The translations under genes were made by a program, and so were the position numbers. The notes beneath the pieces are model-generated. The model was not told the DNA's origin and ran no database searches. It saw nothing but the letters and a program-made list of their open reading frames with translations. A stretch of 64,000 nucleotides of DNA, taken from positions 274,836 through 338,835 of the forward strand of contig NZ_KE557277.1 of NCBI RefSeq assembly GCF_000442255.1, in the 5' to 3' direction. The stretch is from Salipiger mucosus DSM 16094. Its GTDB lineage: Bacteria; Pseudomonadota; Alphaproteobacteria; Rhodobacterales; Rhodobacteraceae. This document shows, in pieces, positions 25,492 to 34,248 of the stretch. Position 1 is the stretch's first letter, and each line of letters starts with the position of its first letter.

Positions 25492-28400
25492 TTAAAGTTC
25501 ATGAATGACCGGAGGCGTTGCGCAAACGCTCTTTGCGATCTCGACCACGTGACGGTGGTGGGTCAGGTAGATTGCTTGGCCGCGTCCGCCGATGGCTTCC
25601 ATGACGCGGCAGGCGGCGCTGGTGCGCGCCTCGTCGAAGGTTTCGAAGATGTCGTCGCAAAAGAACGGAAGCCTTGTGCCCTGCGCGACAAGTTGTTCAT
25701 GGGCCGCTGCCCGTAGAGCTAAGTATAGCTGGAAGCGCGTGCCCTTCGACATCTCAGCCGCACGCTTGCTGACACCGTTGCCATCGACGGCGAGCAAAAT
25801 CTCGGACTCCTTGTCGATCTGGGTGCTCAGCGTCGGATAGGCGCCTTGCGTGAGACTGGCGAAGCATTCTTCCGTCGCGGTCAACATGCCACTGCGATGG
25901 ATCTCGCGGTAGCGCCGGATGGCGTCGGAGGCGAGATGATGGCCCAGGGAAAGTTCGAGATGCTCCAAGGCAGCGTCTTCGAGCTGCAGTTCCAGCGTCG
26001 CTTTCTGCTCGATCAAGTCCGCAACCGTGTCGTCGCCCTTCACCTCGGCAAGGGCATATTCGGCGGCTGTGCGGTTCTGAATGGCCTGGGTTAGCTCATC
26101 CTCGGCATGGGTAAGATCGGATCGGTTGCTGTCGAGTTCGCCCTCCAATGCGGCGACCGAGGTCTCTGCAAGCTGGGCGCGGGCTGTCTCGATGTCGGTC
26201 GTGCCCAGTTCGGACAGGACCTGGCGGGTGATTTTCTCCAGCGCGACGCGGTTCTCGATTGCTTTCTGCGTGCGGATTGCGGCCTCGCGCAGGGCGTCGA
26301 TATCGCCCGATGTAATCGTATCGGGGAAGAGCGTGGCGATTGTCTCGACCTCATGGTCGATGGCGTTTTGCCTATCCTTGTTTTTGATCAACTCGGCCTC
26401 TGCAGTGTCTGTGGAGGTGTCGAGTTTTCTGGCGGCCTCCTGGGCCGTGCGCGCTTGTTCCGTCAGGGCTTTGAGTGCGGCGAATGTCTTTGCCGCCGTT
26501 GCGTGGGGGTCCTGCTCATGGGCGCATGCCAGGCTGTCGACCTCCTGGGCGAATTGCTTTTGATCTGCCTGCATGGTTGAGATCCGACGCTCGGCCGCGG
26601 CGCGTGCGTTTTCGTGTTCGCGCAAAGCGCGCAGGGGCTCCAGCGAGGCCTCCAGGCGTTCGGGGGGCAATGCCTCTCCGAGAAGGTCGTGGATCATTGC
26701 GAGCCAAGTCCTCTTCGCATCCTCCCTTGCCTTAAGCGCGTCTGCGTGACGCTCTTCGCGCCGGGCAAGATCCCGCTGCGCCTGTCGCAGGGTTGCCTCA
26801 GCCTTCGCATGGGCGTCGACTTGCTTGCGGTCTTCCTCGGCCTGGCGCCGGGCCGCAGCCAGCGCGCCGGTCAGGTCTGCTGGGGGAAAGGGCAGGGTCC
26901 GGGTCAGCTCGGCCAGCAGGGCGTCCGCTTGTTGGAGGATGGAATGATTGACCTCTTCTGTGTCGCGCAGGGCCTGGGCATCGTCGCTGGCCGCCTCGTG
27001 GCTTCGCCGCCAGTCCAGCCATTCGGCTGGCGTGATGCTGTGTGGGAGGCCGATTTGAGCTGCCGCCGCGCTGACCGAGGTCTCGATATTGGTGCGGTCT
27101 TCACGAAGGGTTTCCAGGCGTTTGTCGGCCTGAGCCGCACGGGCGCGGGCTTGGGCTTCGGCCTGGCCGATTTCGCGGAGCTGTGCCAGTTCGCGGGACT
27201 GCGCCAATCGCGCCTCGGCAGCGATATCATGCCCTTGCATCGCCTCGTGGAAGTCGGCGGCGGTCTGTCTGTCCAAGGCGGCAAGATGCTCCGCCCAGCG
27301 TGCATCGCGCCGCGCGCGCAGATCCTCAGCATCGGCATCCGAGATGAGCTTCGCGTCCCGGGCCAGTGATTTGGCCTGAGCCCCGCGGGCCTCCGCATCC
27401 TCCAGATGCTCGTCGCGCTTCTCCGTCGTCGTGCGCAGGTCGTGAAGCAAGTCCTGGTGGCGCTCGGCCCAGCTGGTTACTTGGTGGCGGGAGGTCGGGC
27501 AGGCAGGCAGATGATCGAAAGTGACGCCTGCGAATGAGAGCGCAGCCAGGGACCGCCGCGCCTTGATCTTCATATTCGCGATCGCCTGTTGCGCTGCGGC
27601 GTAGGCAGGGGCGAGGGTCTCCGCATCGAAGCGCTGCAGAATATCTGCTACCCGTGGGCGTTGCTCATCCGCGGGCGCGCCATCCTGCATGGCTTCGGTC
27701 GCGGCGATCACCCGCTCCTTCAATTCGGCGGTTTCGCGCGCCTCGATCTTCTCTTGAGAAATAGTCGCGCGAAAAGTTTCCCTGGCACTCTCCAGAGACG
27801 CAAGATCGGCGCCCGACAGGACCAGCCCTTTCAGATCGGCGTCAGGCGAGGTGACCCCAAGATCCCATGCGGCCTGCTGCATAGATGCCTCCGCGGCCTG
27901 CCGTTCGTCCTCGCGCCTGTCGAGGTCGAGCTGTGCGGTGCGATCCCGCGCGGCGAGGTCCTCTAGCGCCGCTAGCGTGGTCGAGAGATCAAGAAGTTTC
28001 GGATCCAGAGCGAGGGATTCGCGATCTGCCCTGAGGCTCGCGATCTCCTCGGTCAAGCGTGCGATATTCTGTGTGGCCAGCCCGCGATCTCTGTGTAGCT
28101 CGATCAGCCGTTCCGGATCGAAATCCAGATGATCGGGATAGGTCGCGAAAGGGGCAATCGCCTGTTCCAGGTCCCGTATCTCGCCCATCAGGGGCAGGGC
28201 ACGCCGCTGCGCCTCCATGCGCGCCTTTGTTAGATTCAGCGCATCCCGCGTCTTGCGCGCCTCCCGTTCGGCCTCTTGCGCCTTCCCCAGATCCCGCTTG
28301 AGGGCCTTCCAGGCGCTGGCGGTCACGTCTCGGTCTTTGATCTGCTTTTCCAAATCGGCCAAGGCGCGTTTCAACTCGGCCATGCGGGTGGTGCGTCCGC

Positions 28401-28929
28401 GTTTTTTCCATAGCGCGTCGGCCCGCTCGCGGACGCCGTCCAGAACGCTGCTAAGGTCGGCCACGCCCGCTGCAGCGGAGAAAAGCAGTCGCCCGATATC
28501 CCCTTCGGCATTCGCGATCTCTTCGCCGCCGCGTTCGATCGTCTCGTCGTCGAGGCAGAGCAGGCGGCGGTAATCCTCTTCGGACAATCCCGCGAGATGG
28601 GCTGACAGGGCAGCCTCCGGCAGCGCGGTGCCGGTCGCGTCGACCAGCGAACCGCTGCGCGTCGGCAGCCGCGTGAAATCACGCAAGACACCGTCGATAT
28701 CCAGCCTGGCCGAGACTTGGAGGTTATTGCGCGGATGCTTGAAAGCATAGCCCTCGCGCAGCGGGAAACCGTAGAATAGCCGTAGGACGGCTTCCATCGT
28801 GGTGGTCTTGCCGGCTTCGTTCGGGCCATAGATGATGTGAAAATCATGGCCATCGGAGGCCGATCCAAAGTCGAATTGCCGGTCGGTGAAATGGCCGAAA
28901 CGGTCCAGGGAAAGGCGTTGGATCCGCAT
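25492..28929 (-). CDS. SMC/Rad50-like AAA ATPase (YhaN family)
   Basis: 1145 residues. Walker A GPNEAGKTTTMEAVLRLFYG lies near residue 33-45. Between ~180 and ~1020 there are long coiled-coil stretches rich in Glu, Ala, Arg and Gln. The C-terminal head has the ABC signature MSKGTRFQLYLALR and Walker B LPFFCDDIFETFDEAR, then YLTHHRHV with the switch histidine. This is the YhaN/SbcC-like organisation; no CxxC zinc hook is evident. It overlaps the upstream nuclease gene by ATGA, so they form a nuclease-ATPase complex like SbcCD/Mre11-Rad50, which processes DNA ends and hairpins in the cytoplasm. Its transcription continues into the dGTPase gene. Confidence 0.88.
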   Translation of the reverse strand: MRIQRLSLDRFGHFTDRQFDFGSASDGHDFHIIYGPNEAGKTTTMEAVLRLFYGFPLREGYAFKHPRNNLQVSARLDIDGVLRDFTRLPTRSGSLVDATGTALPEAALSAHLAGLSEEDYRRLLCLDDETIERGGEEIANAEGDIGRLLFSAAAGVADLSSVLDGVRERADALWKKRGRTTRMAELKRALADLEKQIKDRDVTASAWKALKRDLGKAQEAEREARKTRDALNLTKARMEAQRRALPLMGEIRDLEQAIAPFATYPDHLDFDPERLIELHRDRGLATQNIARLTEEIASLRADRESLALDPKLLDLSTTLAALEDLAARDRTAQLDLDRREDERQAAEASMQQAAWDLGVTSPDADLKGLVLSGADLASLESARETFRATISQEKIEARETAELKERVIAATEAMQDGAPADEQRPRVADILQRFDAETLAPAYAAAQQAIANMKIKARRSLAALSFAGVTFDHLPACPTSRHQVTSWAERHQDLLHDLRTTTEKRDEHLEDAEARGAQAKSLARDAKLISDADAEDLRARRDARWAEHLAALDRQTAADFHEAMQGHDIAAEARLAQSRELAQLREIGQAEAQARARAAQADKRLETLREDRTNIETSVSAAAAQIGLPHSITPAEWLDWRRSHEAASDDAQALRDTEEVNHSILQQADALLAELTRTLPFPPADLTGALAAARRQAEEDRKQVDAHAKAEATLRQAQRDLARREERHADALKAREDAKRTWLAMIHDLLGEALPPERLEASLEPLRALREHENARAAAERRISTMQADQKQFAQEVDSLACAHEQDPHATAAKTFAALKALTEQARTAQEAARKLDTSTDTAEAELIKNKDRQNAIDHEVETIATLFPDTITSGDIDALREAAIRTQKAIENRVALEKITRQVLSELGTTDIETARAQLAETSVAALEGELDSNRSDLTHAEDELTQAIQNRTAAEYALAEVKGDDTVADLIEQKATLELQLEDAALEHLELSLGHHLASDAIRRYREIHRSGMLTATEECFASLTQGAYPTLSTQIDKESEILLAVDGNGVSKRAAEMSKGTRFQLYLALRAAAHEQLVAQGTRLPFFCDDIFETFDEARTSAACRVMEAIGGRGQAIYLTHHRHVVEIAKSVCATPPVIHEL

Positions 28930-30164
28930 CAGTGTCCGGCCCCCTTCATCTGCGCCAGGACGAGATCGGCGCCCGCCTTGGTCAATTTATCCACCATCGC
29001 ATCGCGCGCGGCCTCATCCGCCATCAACCGGTCGCGCAGGGCAACGGGCAGATCCTGCAGGACGGTCTCGACCTCGTCACGGGCGAGGGCTGCAAACCCG
29101 GGGTCGTCGCGGATCGTTGCCATGATCGTCGCCAGTTCGTCGGCGGCGCCGCTTGCGCCTTCGGTTGCGTCCGGCGGCGAAAGGTCGAACAGGAGTTTGT
29201 CGATCCAGAGATCCCCGGTGGCGTGGGCAAGCTCGTTCACCTGTTCGATCCAGACATCGCGATCACGTAGGATCTGCCAGTGTCGCTTCGGCTTTCCGGT
29301 CAAAATCAGTCGGATCACGCCGATCGGCGCCGCGATTTCGTTGTGCATCGCACTCAGGTGGGACTTCAGCAGCCCGCGCAGAGCCTCGTCGCTCTCCGTC
29401 TCTGTCACATCCAGTTCGCTTTGGGCGAATTCAACGACCGAACTGGCCACTTCGCTAATGTCGATCTGGCCCTGATCGATGGTCAGTAGCGTTGCGGATT
29501 TTGGGCCGGGCTCGCCTATATCGCGCCCCTGCGGGGTGCCGGGCATGACGACCCAGGGTGAGGCCGAATGGACCTGCCGTTTGTGGATATGGCCGAGCGC
29601 CCAATAATCGAACCCCATGCCGACCAGATCGGCGAGGCTGCAGGGGGCATAGATATCATGGCCCGCCGCACCGCCAAGCGAGCTGTGCAGCATGGCAATA
29701 TTCACCGCGCCCGGAACCGGCGGCTTAAATCGCGGCAGAAGGCTGTCGGGCGCGTGACGATCCGCGAAACTGACACCGTGGATCACGATACCATCCACCA
29801 ACAGTTCCTTGCCGCCGCGTGCGTCGAAAGCGTGAACGTGGGCAGGCAGATCGAGCGTTCCAGTGATCGGGTTCTCGGCATCATGATTGCCCTTGATATA
29901 GAAAACTCGGATCCCCGCATCGCCAAGGCGGTCGAGCTCGGCCATTAAGAAGGCGCCCGTTCTTGCGCTGCGCTCTTTCCCATCGAACAAATCGCCGGAA
30001 ATCAGAATGGCCGAGACGCCTTCGGAAATGGCGAAGTCGATAAGTCGGCTAAAGGCGGACCGGGAGGCCGCGGCAATCGTGTCGCGCAGGGCGGAGTTGC
30101 GCAAGGCCAGTGACCTGAGGGGAGAGTCCAAATGGACGTCAGCAGTGTGAAGAATTTTAATCAA
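28929..30164 (-). CDS. Metallophosphoesterase DNA exonuclease (YhaO/Mre11-like)
   Basis: 411 residues from a TTG at 30164 (MIKILHTADVHLDSPLRSL), chosen because family members start here and AGGGG lies seven bases upstream. Starts further up would add a 7-residue tandem repeat. All phosphoesterase motifs are present: HTADVHLD, ISGDLFDG, IKGNHDAE, MLHSSL and ALGHIHKRQV, so two-metal catalysis is expected. The C-terminal ~200 residues form the ATPase-binding part. Together with the ATPase encoded next it would act as an ATP-dependent nuclease on double-strand ends. It is the first gene of the three-gene operon. Confidence 0.87.
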   Translation of the reverse strand: MIKILHTADVHLDSPLRSLALRNSALRDTIAAASRSAFSRLIDFAISEGVSAILISGDLFDGKERSARTGAFLMAELDRLGDAGIRVFYIKGNHDAENPITGTLDLPAHVHAFDARGGKELLVDGIVIHGVSFADRHAPDSLLPRFKPPVPGAVNIAMLHSSLGGAAGHDIYAPCSLADLVGMGFDYWALGHIHKRQVHSASPWVVMPGTPQGRDIGEPGPKSATLLTIDQGQIDISEVASSVVEFAQSELDVTETESDEALRGLLKSHLSAMHNEIAAPIGVIRLILTGKPKRHWQILRDRDVWIEQVNELAHATGDLWIDKLLFDLSPPDATEGASGAADELATIMATIRDDPGFAALARDEVETVLQDLPVALRDRLMADEAARDAMVDKLTKAGADLVLAQMKGAGH

Positions 30165-30469
30165 GATCGAACCCCTGACATAGATCATCGAACCCCTGAC
30201 ATAGATCAAGTGAGCCAAGCGCTTGCGTATTGAGCAGTAGGGGAAATTTCATAGGGTTCCGGGCGCGAGAGGTTGCTCGATAGTGATGTTTCTGTGGCAC
30301 GTATCCTCCTGCGGGCCACCATGCCATCCTCCATCGAAATTATGCGATAATGGCCTGTTGCTTCATGAAGTGACTGGCGTGCGTCAACGGCTTTTCAGCC
30401 AAAATTCTAAGGCGGCGGGTCATGCGGTGGGGAACCGCAAGTGCGGCAGCCACGATCGTCGCCCATACA
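30165..30469. other. Spacer upstream of the nuclease operon, containing a short tandem repeat
   Basis: The first 45 bases hold the tandem repeat described separately. The rest carries no recognised gene and should include the promoter of the leftward nuclease-ATPase-dGTPase operon. No convincing -35/-10 pair was identified. Confidence 0.45.
30167..30208. repeat. Perfect 21-bp tandem duplication at the 5' end of the nuclease gene
   Basis: The unit TCGAACCCCTGACATAGATC plus one A occurs twice in a row (30167-30187 and 30188-30208). The unit is a multiple of three, so read upstream of the chosen start it encodes IYVRGSM twice. It duplicates the candidate ribosome-binding site AGGGG, which could alter translation of the nuclease. 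Confidence 0.85.
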
Positions 30470-31135
30470 CTATCCTCCGAACAAATCTCCTGATTTGGAT
30501 CGTTCATCGAGGAGATCATAGAAGGTTTCCATGTGCTTTATGAAGCCCTCTTCAGTAACTCTGTAGCGAAAATCAAAGGTTTCTGCTCTGAATTTTCGTA
30601 TCCCGGACAGTTCCGGGTACTCTGCCAATATTAAGAAATGCGGGGCTTGCCTCTCAGTCGCGGCAATGGCGTTAATGATCGCATGCCTCTGTTGCTGCTT
30701 GAGTGGAGGTGACTTATAGGGATAAATGAAGACTTCGAAAATTTCCTGATCTGCCTTGAAGCTAAAATCAGGTGAAATGTCGACTTCATGTTTTCCGAAG
30801 GCAATAGTCCGTCGCTCACGTTCGATGAAATTTGCCTTCCCAATTGGAATATATCCGCAGATTCCGTCGAAGATTCCTAGTTTTGCAGCGGCTTCCCCAG
30901 GCCCATCCAAGGCCGCAATCGTGTCGCGCGCCTTATCTGCGGGGTATCCTTTCAGGATCATAATCAGGACATGATAGAGATCCTCGTAGTTCCAAACGCC
31001 GCCGCGATGAGCATCATATGCGGCGATTTTTTCTTTTAGTCTTTGCCGCTCTGAGGATGTTCCCGAAGGCCCATGTGCGCCGGGATTATATTCGCCTAAC
31101 CCTCTGAGAAATTCGGTCTTGGACGTTCGTCGCAC
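30470..31135 (-). CDS. Hypothetical protein
   Basis: 221 residues with a GTG start (MRRTSKTEFLRGLGEYNPGA). The central part has GVWNYEDLYHVLIMILKGYPADKA and a strand-rich region (EVDISPDFSFKADQEIFEVFIYP), then a helical end. No known catalytic motif or membrane segment is seen. GC content is lower than in neighbouring genes, which suggests separate acquisition. It lies alone between the nuclease operon and the AbiE pair and could be another defence or toxin-antitoxin gene, but nothing in the sequence proves it. Confidence 0.5.
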   Translation of the reverse strand: MRRTSKTEFLRGLGEYNPGAHGPSGTSSERQRLKEKIAAYDAHRGGVWNYEDLYHVLIMILKGYPADKARDTIAALDGPGEAAAKLGIFDGICGYIPIGKANFIERERRTIAFGKHEVDISPDFSFKADQEIFEVFIYPYKSPPLKQQQRHAIINAIAATERQAPHFLILAEYPELSGIRKFRAETFDFRYRVTEEGFIKHMETFYDLLDERSKSGDLFGG

Positions 31136-31263
31136 GCGCGCCTCGGATGCAGGATGAAATACAGATTTGAAGTCAAAACGACCCTTGGCATTGCGTCAAG
31201 ACGTGACATTGCCAAGATCATCGAATCTCCGCTATCTGGCGCGAAATCTGTATGCCCACCTGC

Positions 31264-32298
31264 TCAGGTGCGGATGTGCTGATTGTTTGCTACGAGCTTT
31301 GCGCGCTCGGCAATCGCCGCGCAACGTCCGATGAGTTCGTCGAAGCGCTCAGCGTCTTCAAGCAGGAGACCGTCGTCGACCATATGCGCGTAGTCGGCCG
31401 CGAGCGCGGTGCGAGCCTCTCCGTTTGGAGCCAGTTGCAGATTGCCGTGAACCGCGGCTTCATAGTCCACGGGTGTTCCGTCTGCGGTCTTCTCCGGAAA
31501 GAACATGCGCTTGTGCCGCGCCACTGCTGAGGCGAGGTCGCGGTCGGAAATAGCCACATCCGCGATGCCTGCGTCGTCGAGGCGTACCAGGTCATGCCAA
31601 TGGCGCGCGAAGCGCTCCCCGCGGAGCCGTCCCTGGACGCAGAAGACATGGATCGCCGTGGCCTTCTCCCAAAATGTCCGCTCGGCATGCATCACGCGCG
31701 GTGTCGCGGTCGGAAAACTCACGCCCTCGATCAGCCCGTTCGCGTCGCAGGCGACGTCACGCAGGCTCGCCGGTTCGCCCGTCGACCTCGCGCCGAATTC
31801 CAGCATGACGCTGGGGGCGACATAGCCTGAGCCAGAAGAGGCGGCCTCGTAATCGATGAAAAGCTTGTCGCCATCTGCCCGTGTCGAGGCTGATAGCCGT
31901 TGCGCTGCAATGGCGTCCTGGATCAAGGGCTGCGTCGTTTCGACGACCCATTTCGGCAATCGATCCCGGACAGCTTTCGACCAGCGCTTTTCCTCACTGC
32001 GTGTGGTTGGCAGGGCTTCGGCGCGTTCGCCTACCAGATCAGGCGCGATTGCCCGAATGTCATAGGTCAGATCAACATCTTCAGAGAAGCGCTGGATCAC
32101 CCCATCGGCTTTGGAAAGGGATGTTCCGCCCTTGAAAACGAGGTGCTCACCAAGCTCGGAACTGAAGAGGGTCTGAAGAGCCCAGACAACCCAGACGTCC
32201 TTTTCGAGCAGGTGCGCGGGCCGCCCGGAGCGATCTGCAGCTACGGCCAGGGCCTCCTTGCGGTCTGCAGAAGACAACGACACGAAGGGCTCAGGCAT
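31264..32298 (-). CDS. abiEii: AbiEii/AbiGii nucleotidyltransferase toxin
   Basis: 344 residues. The nucleotidyltransferase core is LVFKGGTSLSKADGV followed by FSEDVDLTYD, the GGTSL...D-x-D pattern of the AbiEii/DUF1814 family. LEKDVWVVWALQTLF upstream and ERTFWEKATAIHVFC downstream are also typical. Family toxins add nucleotides to tRNA acceptor ends and block translation, giving abortive infection. It overlaps the upstream antitoxin gene by eight bases, as in most AbiE operons. Confidence 0.92.
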   Translation of the reverse strand: MPEPFVSLSSADRKEALAVAADRSGRPAHLLEKDVWVVWALQTLFSSELGEHLVFKGGTSLSKADGVIQRFSEDVDLTYDIRAIAPDLVGERAEALPTTRSEEKRWSKAVRDRLPKWVVETTQPLIQDAIAAQRLSASTRADGDKLFIDYEAASSGSGYVAPSVMLEFGARSTGEPASLRDVACDANGLIEGVSFPTATPRVMHAERTFWEKATAIHVFCVQGRLRGERFARHWHDLVRLDDAGIADVAISDRDLASAVARHKRMFFPEKTADGTPVDYEAAVHGNLQLAPNGEARTALAADYAHMVDDGLLLEDAERFDELIGRCAAIAERAKLVANNQHIRT

Positions 32299-32884
32299 GC
32301 GCCTCCTTTACGACACTGCGTGCAAGCCAGGTCGGGAACTGCGGTGCTGCGGTTACCAATTCGTCAAACGCCGCTGCGGGCAGTTTCTGCTTCAGCGATC
32401 TAAGAGCTGTCTCTGCCTGTTCCGGCCCGAGCCAGGCCAGGGCGCGAACGGCACTGCCAGCCGGCCTCTTCCCCAGGGCAAGCTGCCATCGGGGGGCGTG
32501 GCGCAGTTCCACGAGTTGTTTGCCCAATGAGAGCGTGCGGCTGCGACCCGAGGTCAGGTACACGGATCGAACAGGCACTTGCGTGGTCAGGCCGAGTGCA
32601 TTCGCTTCGGCGGCGCCGGTTGGTACGATGACTTCGCCGCGTTGCGCCGCGAGAGCCTCGACGGCCTGTTCTACGGACGGTGCGCGCGTTCCAAACCGGC
32701 TTTTGATCGGTCGCAGGTAAACCCCGCGCCCGGCACGGATCAACTGGCCGCGCTCGGCAAGGCGCGACAAGGCCTGGTCCACACCGGCACGGCTGCCGAG
32801 GTGCAGCAGGCCCTTTGCGGCTAGTGGCGCTCCTTCCGGAAGCCCCTCTGCATGAGTCAATATCTGTTCGGCAAGGCGCTGCAT
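32291..32884 (-). CDS. abiEi: AbiEi-type antitoxin (DUF6088, winged helix)
   Basis: 197 residues. The N-terminal winged-helix domain reads VDQALSRLAERGQLIRAGRGVYLRP, followed by an AbiEi C-terminal region with VPTGAAEANALGLTTQVPV and VYLTSGRSRTL. In type IV AbiE systems this protein represses its own promoter and counters the AbiEii toxin without stable binding. An 11-bp perfect inverted repeat ten bases upstream of the start is the likely operator. Confidence 0.9.
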   Translation of the reverse strand: MQRLAEQILTHAEGLPEGAPLAAKGLLHLGSRAGVDQALSRLAERGQLIRAGRGVYLRPIKSRFGTRAPSVEQAVEALAAQRGEVIVPTGAAEANALGLTTQVPVRSVYLTSGRSRTLSLGKQLVELRHAPRWQLALGKRPAGSAVRALAWLGPEQAETALRSLKQKLPAAAFDELVTAAPQFPTWLARSVVKEAHA

Positions 32885-32894
32885 GATCGTTCTC

Positions 32895-32924
32895 CTGTCA
32901 GAAATATACGTAGATTTCTGACAG
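32895..32924. promoter_or_regulatory. Inverted-repeat operator upstream of abiEi
   Basis: CTGTCAGAAAT (32895-32905) and ATTTCTGACAG (32914-32924) are perfect inverted copies with an 8-base spacer ATACGTAG. AbiEi antitoxins bind such repeats to autorepress the operon. Its location immediately before the start codon fits. Confidence 0.75.
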
Positions 32925-33023
32925 AATTCAATCCGTGCTGTCGAACGTGGTGAGGAGGGTGGTTGCTTCGTGCCATGGGTAGGTAGCAGGCTGGCCTTCG
33001 GCGATTTTGAGAGGGGAACACGC

Positions 33024-33287
33024 TTACCGAAGGCCCTGCAGTTGCAGGCATTCCTTGACGGCTGCAGCCCGCCTCTTGTCCAGGTACTCGGCCAGATCGT
33101 CGATATGGACGCCTTTGGCGCATTTCTGCGACGCTTCCATGCGGACGAGAGGAAGGGCGATGGAACCAGCCGAGACTTTGCGGATGAACTTGTCGGTACT
33201 CAGACCGAAAAAATCCCTGGCGACATCCTCAGCGGGAATGATCGGTCGCCCGGAATACATCGCTATCAAGAGAAACGCCGTGTTCAT
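33024..33287 (-). CDS. Pyocin activator PrtN family protein
   Basis: 87 residues from the ATG at 33287 (MNTAFLLIAMYSGRPIIPAEDV), the start used across the family; an in-frame ATG at 33305 would add six residues. FIRKVSAGSIALPLVRMEASQK and HIDDLAEYLDKRRAAA are the hallmark segments. PrtN of Pseudomonas activates pyocin genes by binding P-boxes. In alphaproteobacteria the family is widespread on mobile elements without pyocins. No pyocin or phage structural genes are in the window, so the target is unknown. Confidence 0.85.
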   Translation of the reverse strand: MNTAFLLIAMYSGRPIIPAEDVARDFFGLSTDKFIRKVSAGSIALPLVRMEASQKCAKGVHIDDLAEYLDKRRAAAVKECLQLQGLR

Positions 33288-33615
33288 GATCCCGGAATGA
33301 AACACGATCGCATAGATGGGAGAAGGGCGCGCAGCCGGTTGTCGGGGAGACGGATAGCATAGAGCGCAAATCGGACGGGAGCGTTGGATCGGGGAGATTA
33401 TCTGAAGCGTGTGAAGGGGTAGGGAACCCGTGCCTGACTAAGTCGCTCGGGAGCCTCGACGCCAAGCAACGCTACTGGGAAGGGCGCGACATCAGTGCAC
33501 CATTTGCGGTGCAGACAGCCCGATATCCGCTGGAGGCGCTACCACTCTGACGATGCCGGCAGGAGGAGGGTCATCCAGGCTCGCGGCACCGCCTTGAGGG
33601 CAGAGACCTCTGCGC
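33288..33615. other. Spacer without recognised gene
   Basis: About 330 bases between two leftward genes. Short frames on both strands lack support. It should hold the promoter of the PrtN-like gene. Confidence 0.4.
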
Positions 33616-34233
33616 TCACCGACCAGAAGGCTTTGGCTTGGGCTGATGCAGGCGTCGGCTGGTGTTCTTGCGGAAGGTGTTGCGCAGATCCCTGTTGATC
33701 AGGTCGATGTCGAACCAGTCCGGATCGAAATGCCCGCCGGCCCAGCGAAGGTTGGGGCTGTGGTCCTCGTGGTTCGGATCGCGGATGGTCTCGAGGAAAT
33801 CGGCATAGGACCAGGGGCCGCCGACGTCCTCGGGCGGCCGGGCATGGGCCCCTTCGGTGCATTCTGCGTGGCGGGGCAGGGGATCGAGGGATAGCCACTC
33901 CTCGATCCGGATCACATGGGTCCAGTCATCGCCAAAGTCGTAGAGGTAAGTGAAGGTCAGATCCTGGCCGGAGAAATCCGCCAGCCTGACCCCGGTGTAG
34001 TCGAAGATCTGCGGTCCGCCGAAACCATCCTCAAGCTGATCGAGGTCGCCATAGCGCAGCCCGCCGATCCGGAACTCATGCAGATGGCTGTCGGTCCAGC
34101 TGAACGAGGCCTGCAGCACCAGATGCAGTTTGTCGAGCGTCCAGTCCGCCGGTAAGACAAGTCGCCGCCAGATCGGCGGGTCAATCTCCGCCAGAGAGAC
34201 ATGCAGGCGGACGGCATTCGCGGGCTGATACAA
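33616..34233 (-). CDS. Plasmid pRiA4b ORF-3 family protein
   Basis: 205 residues from a TTG start at 34233 that has a strong AGGAGGAG seven to eight bases upstream. LHVSLAEIDPPIWRRLVLPAD, LHLVLQASFSWTDSHLHEFRI and LYDFGDDWTHVIRIE are the three signature blocks of the family named after pRiA4b ORF-3, which is common on alphaproteobacterial plasmids and islands. The molecular role is not established. The C-terminal basic tail (RKNTSRRLHQPKPKPSGR) could contact nucleic acid. Confidence 0.88.
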   Translation of the reverse strand: MYQPANAVRLHVSLAEIDPPIWRRLVLPADWTLDKLHLVLQASFSWTDSHLHEFRIGGLRYGDLDQLEDGFGGPQIFDYTGVRLADFSGQDLTFTYLYDFGDDWTHVIRIEEWLSLDPLPRHAECTEGAHARPPEDVGGPWSYADFLETIRDPNHEDHSPNLRWAGGHFDPDWFDIDLINRDLRNTFRKNTSRRLHQPKPKPSGR

Positions 34234-34248
34234 ACCTGCTCCTCCTGA

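Noticed and set aside
33024-33287. Evidence of a prophage or pyocin cluster from the PrtN-like gene
   Set aside because: No tail, capsid, lysis or holin genes anywhere in the window.
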